Source: Blattamonas nauphoetae (taxonomy: Eukaryota; Preaxostyla; Oxymonadida). From it: DNA of 64,000 nucleotides. The stretch is taken from the NCBI GenBank assembly GCA_033064195.1, contig JARBJD010000023.1:310001-374000 (forward strand), given 5' to 3'. The notes beneath the pieces are model-generated. The model had not been told where the DNA came from. It searched no databases and worked only from the letters and a program-made list of their open reading frames with translations. Positions 43,501 to 52,299 of the stretch are shown in pieces. Every line of letters begins with the position of its first letter. Within the stretch, counting starts at the first letter, position 1. A program made the position numbers and the translations under genes.

Positions 43501-46244
43501 AAGAGATACAACCCATCCTGCTTCTTTTGGATTGAATCTTTCTCCAGCATTCGTTCCTCGACAGCACGATCCAATCGAGGGAGATGAAGCGATTGAGAGA
43601 TCATTCTTTGAGTGACATTGGAAGCTAATGATGCAAGCGACGTGTTCATCTCGTTTGAGGGGACTTGGAGATATCCAGCTGAGGTTGAGGGAGGGAGAGT
43701 GGTTGAGAGAGAAGCCCATCCACCACCGATTGCGCTTTCGTCCAGTGATTCGAAGGTTGTGTCTGTCGAGACAATGTGTGTCTGTTCAACTGGAGGATCG
43801 TCGATTGCTGCCCAGTCCATTGCAACATCGGCTTCAGTGTCGTGGTCTTCTGGAGGTACAGAGGCGGTTTCCTTTTCAATGCGTGTGGTCGAGAACAGAA
43901 CATCAGTTTTCACAGTTGATGTTGTGGTGTTCAGGGGGGATGTGTCGAAGAGGACTGTCTCTTTCGATTGGATCACGATGTCTTTCTGGTTCTCTGGCGG
44001 TGATTGTGATGGAGGAAGGAGATCATTCTGCGGAAGGAACGGAATTGAGGAGATGTGTTGATACGGAGTAGTGCGTTTTGCATGCTGGCTCGTCTGCCAT
44101 TGAGTGAGGTGGGATTGATTGGCTTTTGACATGTCAATTGACGAAGACATAAAGATTGACAACGACGACGACATTCCCATCGATTGGCTGAGGTGGGTGT
44201 TGAACATAGACTTCCAGGGCGTCGAGAACGAGAGAGATTGTGATTCGGCAATTGAGTAATCTGTCAGGAATTGTTTGATTGTGAATTGCTGGGATTTTTC
44301 GGAGTCGTGGACGGATGCCGTGTCTTGGAGGTGCGATGCAAGCTTGAGTGTGTAGTGTCTGATGAAGAGTTGGAGAAGAGAGAGTGCCGTCTTGGCAAAG
44401 AATGCTCGTTCTGTGGCTCGCTCAGGAGACATGTGAATTGAAGTTTGGATGAGACACGGCTCGATGAGGGCGATGAGAGTGAGGAGGGCGAGGCGAGACT
44501 GTTCGATCGACGAGAGTGGCTGGATGTCGGTGGAGATCCCTGACGCCTCGAGGAGTGCTTGGAGCGATGGGAGAGCGCCAATCTTGACGAGAGAATTCTT
44601 CGCCTTCGACTGTACTCTCCACCTCCAATAATTCGGATTGAAATATGAATCAGTGACGGTGTCCTTCTCAATCAAGACGGATGAGAGGTACCTGATGAAT
44701 CGATCGATCGGGACGGCGGCTGGGACGACACTCTGGACAAGTGTGCGTCGTCCCTGTGTAATCACCATGCTCAGTTTTGGGGACATGTTGTGGAGGAAGA
44801 GGTGGGTCTTTGGGTCGATGTCTTTTCGGTTTGCGTTATCGTCAGACTCTTCGGCGAGGTGGGGCGAGAGATGGATGGTTGGAGGAACAAGGAAGAGGAG
44901 GATGGGAATGCGTTGGATGTCGTTGGGAGTGTGTTGGGTTTTGAGGTCTGACCGGTTGTGATTGGGAGTGATGGAGAGAGATGAGAGGAGTGCGGAATAA
45001 TTCGTTCTTTGAGATCCGAATGACTGGCCCGACAGATTGGGGTCCTGACCAGCGACGTGATCGACTAACATTGATGTCTCTTCATCTAAACACTGTAGAA
45101 TCTTGTGAAGTTTCTCATAAGCTTTGATTCGCCGAGGCGGATGCAGGCAGCAGAGATCAGTCTGAGTGTAGTTGTCTGGGTCATGCTCCAAGGAATAAAA
45201 ACTGGCATAATGGGTTGGTATGCCGTCTTTTGATTTTCCTTTTGGGGGAAGAACATTGTGGACTCCGAAAGGAGAGTAGAACGGAAAAAAAGGAGTCCCC
45301 ATTGGTGAGCGCATCTCGAGGGAGGGATATGGGGGTTTGTCTCTCAGAACTTGTAAAGAATGAAGTAATTGTTCGGAAGGTCGGATTAATAATGCACTAT
45401 AGACATGGAAGTCGGATGGTTGGAGGTGAAAATCCTCATCATCATCCAGGAGTGAGAGTGAACGTTCAATACGTGGTTTCTGAGTCAAGTCAGATAAATG
45501 AAGAAATCCTGAACGGTGAGGTTGAGATGGCAGAGATTCAGCTCGATTACCTGGAAAATCATCCAGATCAGGTTCGTCTCCAAATGACATGGCTGATGTG
45601 AGGTTTGAGGGATGGAATGGGAATGTACGTAGGAAGGAATCGGGAAGTGGGTTAAATTGGGTACTGCTACTCTCATCGCAATTTGAATCGTGAAGATTGT
45701 CCGCATCTGGGGTTGGTGAAAGATGTTGTTGATTTTCAGCAATGGGAACGTTCACGACAGAATCCGTTTCCGTCTGAGATTGTGATAATGAAGCATTGCC
45801 CATTGATGCAGCAACAGGAAGATCAAGTGGCTTGAATTCTGGCAGTTTATGTGTGTCATTAGATGAGAGATTGACAGGAGTGTTGGTATGTCGTCGATAC
45901 CATCGTTTGAACGAAGAATGCTTAGAGGCCATACGGAAAACTCTTTCACGGTATTGGTCCAACGTTTCATCCGGGAGAAATGGAATGAATCCTCGATAAA
46001 AGGGAGTTGGAGGATCAACCAAAAATTGCTTCCCTTGACGAGTCTTTCCAGTTAACGGGATTGGTGACGACAGCTCAATAACCCTATGTTTCTCATTCCA
46101 GGGTGACTTGTTTCTGATGATCTCTGGTTCATCGAACACAAAGATACAAATGAATCCAGGCTGCCCAAAAAAGTGTGGATAGAGTTGTCGTCGATGAGTT
46201 GATAATAAATGTGAACTTGAGCGTTTGTGTACACTAACGCTCAT
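40524..46244 (-). CDS. Giant PPP-family protein phosphatase
   Basis: An intronless frame of 1906 residues from ATG 46244. Residues about 1455-1720 are a complete PPP catalytic core: GDLHGN, GDYIDRGYFSFEVL, GNHDSQ, FITHGGISASLP and RGHE. All metal-binding residues of the PP1/PP2A/PP2B class are present (D, H of GDLHG; D, D of GDYIDRG; N, H of GNHD; H of RGHE). The catalytic loop has an insertion with two cysteines (DATCCRR). The preceding 1450 residues are S/P/T-rich and low-complexity, with no recognised domain, and there is a 190-residue tail. PPP enzymes are usually 300-600 residues, so the extensions probably carry targeting or regulation. A cysteine-rich patch near residue 1215-1245 (HRCQCVNNTPLVPCNGHC) could bind metal. 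Confidence 0.88.
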   Translation of the reverse strand: MSVSVHKRSSSHLLSTHRRQLYPHFFGQPGFICIFVFDEPEIIRNKSPWNEKHRVIELSSPIPLTGKTRQGKQFLVDPPTPFYRGFIPFLPDETLDQYRERVFRMASKHSSFKRWYRRHTNTPVNLSSNDTHKLPEFKPLDLPVAASMGNASLSQSQTETDSVVNVPIAENQQHLSPTPDADNLHDSNCDESSSTQFNPLPDSFLRTFPFHPSNLTSAMSFGDEPDLDDFPGNRAESLPSQPHRSGFLHLSDLTQKPRIERSLSLLDDDEDFHLQPSDFHVYSALLIRPSEQLLHSLQVLRDKPPYPSLEMRSPMGTPFFPFYSPFGVHNVLPPKGKSKDGIPTHYASFYSLEHDPDNYTQTDLCCLHPPRRIKAYEKLHKILQCLDEETSMLVDHVAGQDPNLSGQSFGSQRTNYSALLSSLSITPNHNRSDLKTQHTPNDIQRIPILLFLVPPTIHLSPHLAEESDDNANRKDIDPKTHLFLHNMSPKLSMVITQGRRTLVQSVVPAAVPIDRFIRYLSSVLIEKDTVTDSYFNPNYWRWRVQSKAKNSLVKIGALPSLQALLEASGISTDIQPLSSIEQSRLALLTLIALIEPCLIQTSIHMSPERATERAFFAKTALSLLQLFIRHYTLKLASHLQDTASVHDSEKSQQFTIKQFLTDYSIAESQSLSFSTPWKSMFNTHLSQSMGMSSSLSIFMSSSIDMSKANQSHLTQWQTSQHAKRTTPYQHISSIPFLPQNDLLPPSQSPPENQKDIVIQSKETVLFDTSPLNTTTSTVKTDVLFSTTRIEKETASVPPEDHDTEADVAMDWAAIDDPPVEQTHIVSTDTTFESLDESAIGGGWASLSTTLPPSTSAGYLQVPSNEMNTSLASLASNVTQRMISQSLHLPRLDRAVEERMLEKDSIQKKQDGLYLFGHKIPQGMSSVARFLWDLQQMADNLKTSVPANDKSSNSLSHTPLPQSLLTALSEYELHELWRRRVSEKDRRISHSFSQIIEWVNTCLLEWCGETNQPENIPLPHDHDDKKTWFPLFALMFDEMLNLQYSHDDVQGLIDESTESPKEQVPPTNNSNDPKQPKKGDKYRLKSALFQSIEMFENCWDDFGRTLRLIWPSDQLVDHSKDPLLFSASSIPQTSLMPLPPLTISLTSHTMSPPVTLQQKSKEDAKLHKFVQSICCPWMKDTKPIKQLHQTPTPYMHPFEQNRHECPQSSSITETINHRCQCVNNTPLVPCNGHCQAIGVIQTENTSFLVKWHNHQRYLPTSSTITRPRTQYVTHPLDEELVYSKTFSPCIDLLISMNHPYHSFFDPHIPVHRPFWSHIFLPPAFQRTTIPEGTITTVIPPTLPLIPLPTTLDKLNSLDLASFKQSLSDFTNTLYPFVVSTQKGTPVPRYVWEFRNGHLRLVPDVNPPLEMSISGQAFSGSQFSAFVKLCTEFFALKENSDLFLERTLCCSPDTSKTGLPSGLFVVGDLHGNFNALLHVLSVVDPILEDPSSDHLIVFAGDYIDRGYFSFEVLVLLLLYRMKYPSKIVLLKGNHDSQYITEQRLSWPWRLFESFCHDNTFLKDQWTILLQLVAMFKKMPYSIKVTLTDSPSEKDATCCRRIFITHGGISASLPTLDIKPLLSDTKDYDSLEDMDNRNGPRNLRYEAAYSSIWNDPSDVDMPLEHRARFSEKATRRFMAANNLDLIVRGHEMAAIGTALMHTGQIVSVFSSYDYEAPYELSEVPGFYPYPPQLPRSQQSNKHILESLVSQLSSNEDYKQVTNPAAIVLISLEKEQMRYSDTGKLFAGFNNKNDTIQTGFDDSALLSIHKSTAQDTQTEITEWLSGVSSQLKKAESLTRKETEIKFPSPPRLFLKNIQTHPDTLLNSNSPTPSEDSPKNDIKQDLTPVLSVRAIRYGPITQLLSDERDFY

Positions 46245-46313
46245 TGAATCAAGAGGATGTTGGCGAAATTGAAGAAATTTTAGATGGTCCCACAACAAAA
46301 CCTCACTTGTCAG

Positions 46314-47019
46314 ATCAGTTGGTTTCGATGGGTCGGCAAATTAAAATGAACACGAAGAAAGGGGAGATCATCCTTCCACCAAGTATTTTATCCACAGTAT
46401 GCTCTTTTTCCTTCTCAGATTACTCATATTATCCCAACTTCATCAGAAAAGCATAGCAACAAGTGAAGTGATTCACCTTTCCCGGAAACTGAAAACTGAC
46501 AGAATACAGGGTGAGCCAAATGTAACCTTCTCCCCACAATTGTGTTTTCTTGCCATCATTTCGAAAACAACCAACAAATTAAGATCATTGTCACTATATT
46601 GTTTACTCACCACCTCATTCACTGATTTCTTTCTTATCGAGGACAGTACAGTATGCGAATGATGGCAAAACATTCGCCAACCCCCAATTCTGACAATAGA
46701 CGAACGAGAATTCCATTGAGATGTAATGATCACTCTCTTAACATTTCACGTCTTGAGACTCTCTTTTCTCACTTTTTTCAAAACTGACTTTGATCAGCCC
46801 TCAGAACAGGTAACTTTTGACTCACCCTGTATGGAGGATCAGAATTCTCTTCTCCAAAGTGTCACTTCACTAATTGCTATGCTTTTCTGATGAAGTTGGG
46901 ATAATATGAGTAATCTGAGAAGGAAAAAGAGCATACTGTGGATAAAATACTTGGTGGAAGGATGATCTCCCCTTTCTTCGTGTTCATTTTAATTTGCCGA
47001 CCCATCGAAACCAACTGAT
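46314..47019. repeat. Near-perfect inverted duplication with 158-bp arms around a MITE
   Basis: Arm 1 (46314-46471, plus) and arm 2 (46862-47019, minus) match at all but two of 158 positions by my reading. The spacer is 390 bp and holds the MITE described separately. Both arms carry the same 22-base candidate intron (46397-46418 in arm 1), so the copy was made at DNA level, not through spliced RNA. Arm 2 is the 3' half of the small gene ending at 46870; arm 1 is a detached copy that now lies directly upstream of the giant phosphatase. The high identity indicates a recent event. Confidence 0.9.
46507..46829. mobile_element. Tc1/mariner-type MITE, non-autonomous, with TA target duplication
   Basis: The terminal inverted repeats start CAGGGTGAGCCAAATGTAAC on the left and, read from the other strand, CAGGGTGAGTCAAAAGTTAC on the right (18 of 21 positions match). 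TA dinucleotides flank both ends (46505-46506 and 46830-46831), the target of Tc1/mariner elements. It is 323 bp long and has no transposase. The ends differ from those of the larger Tc1-like element at 52300, so it depends on another family. Confidence 0.8.
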
Positions 47020-47089
47020 TTAGACTCTGGATTATGTTGTTGGAATCATATGAGACGCTTCGAGGAATTTCGAGTTGATAAGATTTCAT
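46870..47089 (-). CDS. Small hypothetical protein, 65 residues
   Basis: Two exons (47089-46937, 46914-46870) around a 22-nt intron give 65 residues starting MKSYQLEIPRSVSYDSNN. The middle is helical (SLNQLVSMGRQIKMNTKKGE). I do not recognise it; it may be a small adaptor subunit or not a real gene. If the intron is not spliced, the frame ends at 46877 with a different C-terminus. The 3' half is the source of the inverted duplication. Confidence 0.4.
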
Positions 47090-47405
47090 TTGGGGATGAC
47101 TTCAACTTGTAAAAATGTCCAGAAACGGATATTCATAGAAACTGAAATGTCTAGGGTAAATACGAATGACAGAAGTGCTTGAGTGCGAATATAAGAAGGC
47201 ATGTGGTTGTCCTGCTTGTTGGGATGAACCATGACGCAACAAGGACTAAAGTCAAAGATGAGAGAAGATGAACGATCTTGATCGAAGGGTGGAGAAAAAG
47301 GGTGACCAAGATCGATTGGATATGTTTTCTCCGCGGAGTATGGGTGGAAACGCGAGAGAGTGATTTGGAACGTTGGATGATGGTGATGTCCAGTTCGGAT
47401 GAAAC
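47090..47405. other. Intergenic, no gene supported
   Basis: This lies between the transporter stop and the small gene start, both on the minus strand. A minus-strand open frame exists, but it has no recognisable features and reads as low-quality sequence. I see nothing further. Confidence 0.4.
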
Positions 47406-49025
47406 TCATTGTGGTTCTTCCTCACTCGGTTTTCTGGTGTCTACCTCAATTTCGGAAGGAGAGACATCAGACTCAACCGGAATGGTGACAGTTGGCGTGG
47501 CTGTGCGTGGAGTGCTTCTCCGCAAGATGAACGACAGCCCAACAACAATCAGGAAGCCGATACTGCACTGAAGCCAAGTCCACTGAGTGTGGTGCCGAAA
47601 GGTTGTGTCTTTGGCAGCCAACCACTCAATTAGAACGTTCAGCAGAAGAGCGAGGATCTGACCAGCAACAGAAAAGACATTCAGCACGCCAGCGTAGAGA
47701 GCATGTTGTGAAGGATGGACAGACGAGGCGACGATCGAGAAGGGTGTGGAGTAGATGACGGAAATGATGAGAGAGAAGCAGATGGGATACACGAGGAAGA
47801 TGATATAGATTGTCTTGGGGGTCATCAGGGATGGGGGGAAGAGGAAGAGGAAGAGCGAGCCCAGGAGGGCCAAGATGTGTGGAACGGCGTACACAATTTT
47901 GGGATCAATCCTTTTCACGAGAGGCGTAGAGAACATGGAGAAAATGCTGGTGGTGACAGACGCTATGATCATCGCGTAGCTGCCCATAGTGATGCCCTTT
48001 GTGTAGTTTTCCGGCGATGTGATGGGATTGCCAGCGTAGAACACTTCGGCGACAAATGTCAGGCGGATCGGGAAGGTTAATACGAGTCCAAACCAACTCG
48101 AGAAATACACAAGACAGGCTCGAAGAACAGGTCCGTGGGTTTTCCAGACAGTTTTGAAGGCGTGGAGCACTTGGTAGATCGCAGAGCGCTGAAAACTGTG
48201 ATGATTTTGGGGTTGAAGGAGTGGGATTTTTTCTAAATTCTCGTGATTGGTGTCCGACACATCTAGATTGAGAAGTTCCTCGGAAATCGGGGCTTTCGTC
48301 GAAAGGGGTCCAAGAATCGATTGATTGCAGCTCGGGATTTCCTTTGCCCAGATAAGGGTCGGGATTGATGCCAGGAGTGAAAAACCGGCACCAAACAGAA
48401 ATGGATATGGAAGGAGAGCTGTGATAAGATAGCTGAGAAGGCTCCCGATTGCGATAAAGAAGGAGACAAAATTGTTTCCTAGGGGGATCTGTCCTGGAGC
48501 ACACAAGTCAATAACAATTGCACGAGACGCTGGAGTTTGAACATTAAGACCAAGATGAGCCCCGAAATATGCGACAACTCCCATGGCAATCCGAATACCG
48601 CGGATCGGAATAACTGCATGAAATGATTGAAAAATACGGACATACGATTGATCGAGGCAAAGAAAAAGAGAATGAACGAAATGATTGTGAGGATTGTTCC
48701 AAGAAGGATCACTGGTCGTCTCTTTCCAACACGGAATGTCGCTTTATCATTCCAGAATCCAAAGAACGGCTGTAGGAGACCACATACAGGGCCTACTAAC
48801 CATATCAGTGGTTTAATCCAATCACCAACATTCAGAGCTGGAGTAAAACACATCATGATGAGAATTAGAGTGACACAAAGATGGCAAACATGTGAAAAGT
48901 GGATTGACGAGAGCCCCGGTCAATGTAGTATTCAATTGAACAGTCGCATATGACATGGCCGACAAGAAGAGTCGAAGTGGCGGGCCCCGGGATTTTTTGG
49001 GCGTTATCTCTTGATTCGAAGACAT
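47406..49025 (-). CDS. SLC45/sucrose-transporter-like MFS permease
   Basis: Three exons (49025-48890, 48837-48646, 48613-47406; introns 52 and 32 nt) give 511 residues with about 12 membrane segments. The N-terminal half carries the SLC45/SUT signature: LIWLVGPVCGLLQPFFGFWN, then a charged loop ending GKRRPVILLG (the MFS motif A region). A long hydrophilic central loop (about residues 210-265) contains an acidic dileucine-like EKIPLLQ, a possible endolysosomal sorting signal. The C-terminal tail is hydrophilic. Family members co-transport protons with sugars; substrate is not deducible. It has no membrane-transport neighbours. Confidence 0.82.
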
Positions 49026-49314
49026 TATGCCAAAACGAGAGATCCTGTCCTCATTTCAGTCAACACAATCATGGTTCGTAAAATTGTGGTATTTAATTAA
49101 ACAAATTATAATGTCGAGAAAACTATGATTTTTCATCCGGATGATCAACGCTGCGCATTTGTGGCATGGTTTCGTCATCTCATCGTCAATCGAACTAGAT
49201 TGAGGAGAGAGGAGGTATAAATTGATGTTTCTGAAATGTATTGTATCGAAGTAAAAAGAAGTTGTCAGAAAAGCTTGGGGTCTACAGGAGAAATGAAGAT
49301 CGGGATGGCTGAGT

Positions 49315-50382
49315 CTACGTCCAATGATATGGGTGGCTTCCGTCAATAACAAACGGTTCGTCCACGTATTCAATGGCCTGGACAATAACAGTATCGGATG
49401 GATACCAGGACGAGAACTGAAGAAACGAGAGTGATGAGGGATGATGAAGAGACGAAAGAAGAACGTACTCCGACAAAGAGTGTTTCAGGAATGTCGGTAA
49501 AGTAAACCGAGCTTTGTTTCTTGTTGACAAAGAAGTGGAGAGTTCGAGGATTGGCTAAGAAATTGATCTCCATCATAATGGTGTCACCACTGTGACTGGA
49601 AACATGATCCTTTCGCCACCATTCAGCACTGTTCATATGATACATCTCACCCCTTAAAAGTGAAGACTGAAGAGAGAGTATACTTTTGAGAACAATAACA
49701 AGCAGAAATGCGGTCTGGATGCGAAGGGAATATCAACAGATAATAAAAACAAATACCGCAATTTCCATGCCCAAGAGGTTGTGAAAGTTTCTTTGGATTT
49801 TGAGAACCGTCAAAAACACCGAAGTCTGTGAATCAATTGATAAACGGAACGGAGAACAGACAGAGATCTTTTGAACATCCCCCGGCGATCTTAAAGGATC
49901 TATGAGAGACATGAAAATGTTTGGAGGAGAGATAGTCAATTGTCAGTTGGAGAAAACGGTGATGGAAGAAAAGGATGATCCCAAACACTTGAATGATTCC
50001 GTTTGACATAATACAATCCAAAAGAACGGTTGACCATCCACGTTGTCCACTACGTGTGATTTTGTTTCCATCTCTGGTGTACGTATTGGCTGTAGACGTA
50101 AAAAGCAGGATCGTCGAAAACGGAGGTATTGGGATGTCTTTGGCTGCACAAAAGTGAAAAATATTAGATGACAGGAAACAACACACAAAGTTGAATGGTT
50201 CCTGCTGGTGTACTTGGAACACCAGGACTTACACGTTGAAGTTCTTGGGCTTCTTTTGTGAGCTGCTCGATCTGCACAGTCTGTTCATTGACAGTTTTCT
50301 CAAGCTGAACGAGACGTTCTAAAAGAGCGTTCAATTCGGTTGTATCTGTAGAATCATCTTGAACTGGGTCAGACAAATCCAT
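49315..50382 (-). CDS. SPRY/B30.2-domain protein with N-terminal coiled coil
   Basis: A multi-exon gene from ATG 50382 to TAG at 49315. Exon 1 (50382-50187) encodes an acidic start and a coiled coil (LNALLERLVQLEKTVNEQTV). After a 43-nt intron comes a typical SPRY strand set: GNKITRSGQRGWSTVLLDC, MSNGIIQ, then SIDSQTSVFLTVL. Later exons have WRKDHVSSHSGDTIMMEINF, RTLHFFVNKKQSSVYFTDIP, and after a 52-nt intron a last strand FSSWYPSDTVIVQAIEYV. The two central joins (near 49970-49900 and 49760-49660) are not resolved. Such coiled coil plus SPRY proteins occur in large families in some protists; the partner is unknown. Confidence 0.7.
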
Positions 50383-50595
50383 GATGGAAAAAATGTCGAT
50401 CCGCCCATCGAAATGGTGACGGAAGTCTATTGGGAAAGAAATTGTCGACTCTTTAAACAAGACATCAAAGAACTCATTCAAAATCACTGAATCAGCATAG
50501 AAGCAAGCAATTTCATTCACTGAAGTGGAGGTGAAAGCGAACGAAAGAATGGCCAAGAAGTCGAATGACAAGACGCAAAAATAGAAACAAGTTAA

Positions 50596-51603
50596 TCAAG
50601 AGTGTGAATGCATCCACAATGCAGCGATAATGGCAGCAGAAGCTGACAGGAGCGAGAGAGCAATGATTGGGATGCCTTGCTGTTTTTTCCTCTTTGGATT
50701 TGGTTTCTTTGGTGCCGCGGAGGTGGTGGATGATGGGGGTGAGGATGATTGATGTGTTTGTGTTTTTGGCTTTGTCTGGGTTGGTTTTCTCGCCTTTTCT
50801 TGTTCGGATTGTACGTTTGGTGTTGTGGTTTGTTCTTTATCAGTAGAGTTTTGTTCGGCAGCTTTTAGTGTTTCCTTCTCGCGTTCTCTGAACTCTTTGT
50901 TGGACAGGAACTTCGAGTGGTCAATTCCACAGACAGGACATTTGTACTTTTGACTGGCAACCGCAAGATCCCTCCGCTGGGCATCAGAATAATCTAAACC
51001 ACCGATGCCTCCCATGGATGGTGTTGGGAAGAAGGCGGCGATAGCTATGAGCATTGTACGAGCTAGGGGATGAATGGTTGGGATTGTGATCGTAAAAATA
51101 AAGGAAAGGAACAGACTGTCCCATGAAGCCTGCCACTCTTCAGGGTGGTAACTCGAAATCGATAAGCAAATCTTTGTTTGAAGTGCGAATCGTCCGTTTG
51201 GGTCTGATCGTGATGGTGGAAGAAGATGGAAGGGAGGCAGAAAATAATCGGAAATAAGACAGGGATACTCAAAAAGTATATTTCCGGTGGTTTGAAGGGA
51301 TAGTCTGGGGGAAAAATGAGTTTTCCATGGTACAGCCCTGCTTCGAATGCGGTGTCCGATGTACCTCTGATAGTAAAGTGCACTTCGAACTATACAAAGC
51401 AATCACGAATAGACGACAGAAATATGAAAAGAGGGAAAGAGGGAGGAACCATGGTGAAGGAGAGGAATACATACAATGTTATCGTCAAGAGCCGCGACGC
51501 AAAATTCCTTATCTGGGCCACATATTTTATGTAGATCGGACATTTCCTTCATTAATCGCCGAACACTTGGATTTCGAACATTAAATTTTGTTTGTGGAGG
51601 CAT
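50596..51603 (-). CDS. UBE2J/Ubc6-type tail-anchored ubiquitin-conjugating enzyme
   Basis: Four exons (51603-51475, 51389-51269, 51203-51117, 51062-50596; introns 85, 65 and 54 nt) give 267 residues. The E2 core has NPSVRRLMKEMSDLHK, FEVHFTIRGTSDTAFE, YHGKLIFPPDYPFKPP, and the active-site LQTKICLSIS (Cys96) with the UBE2J-specific HPEEWQASW next to it. Instead of the usual HPN, UBE2J enzymes have the pattern seen here (NPNGRF). A hydrophilic P/K/S-rich linker leads to a C-terminal membrane anchor (about 243-262, IIALSLLSASAAIIAALWMH). Function: ER-associated degradation with Hrd1/Doa10-type ligases. A CPVCGID pair after the core is unusual and may bind zinc or be chance. Confidence 0.92.
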
Positions 51604-51646
51604 GTGAATGTGATCCTGCCCATTGCCGAAACAATTCATCAGAAAC

Positions 51647-52269
51647 ATGGAAGATTTAGAATTCTTCAACATGCTGGAAGAAGCAGCCAAGGTTAATACA
51701 CTCGTGAAATCCGTAATTATAAGCGCTGAAGAAACAATACGGATCGGTAAAGAAGGTTTTTCTTCGACACTCTCTCTCACATCTCCAGAGATACAAGCCC
51801 AGAAAAAGCTTGCCAAAGATTTTCAACCTTTCCTTGTTGGAAGCACGAAACGCAAATATATCTCCCCTAATCGCGCTGATATTGTTTCATTCAAAAATGA
51901 TGGTGATGAATCCAGCTCAAGTCTCTTCTCCGATAATTTTGATGATGATGGTGATGATCTTATGATTGATCCTGCTCGTCTTGAACAATCCACAAAGCAA
52001 CCTGAATCATCTCAGCCGGGCTGATAGAAACACATTCAACTCGTCTCAGGCAATATCTTGACCGAGTGTCCTCTCTTCAACTTTCTGGTGGAATCAGCAT
52101 GATATCAAAGAACTCAATTTCTCTTGCAAAGCTTCAATTGCACCCCAATATCATTCATTCCAATAGCTCACACGATTTGAACTGTTTTTTGTGTAAACCA
52201 ATATTTAAGAACAATTTCTACTGTCCCTCCGAAAATTCTAGAGATCAGTCCTCGATCTATAAAGGTTGA
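51647..52269 (+). CDS. Hypothetical acidic protein
   Basis: Two exons (51647-51977 and 52016-52269, intron 38 nt) give 194 residues. No domain is recognised. A helical N-terminus (MEDLEFFNMLEEAAKVNTL) is followed by a basic patch (STKRKYISPNR), an acidic S/D stretch (SSLFSDNFDDDGDD), and after the intron a helix RLRQYLDRVSSLQLSGG. It starts only 43 bp from the divergent UBE2J. The stop lies about 30 bp before the Tc1-like element, so the insertion may have replaced the original 3' end. Confidence 0.55.
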
Positions 52270-52299
52270 CTCGACATTTTCGGAGTATAGTGTGCTATA

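Noticed and set aside
46244-46456. Plus-strand gene in arm 1 of the inverted duplication
   Set aside because: It begins without an ATG and lacks the first half of the small gene; it is best read as a copied 3' fragment.
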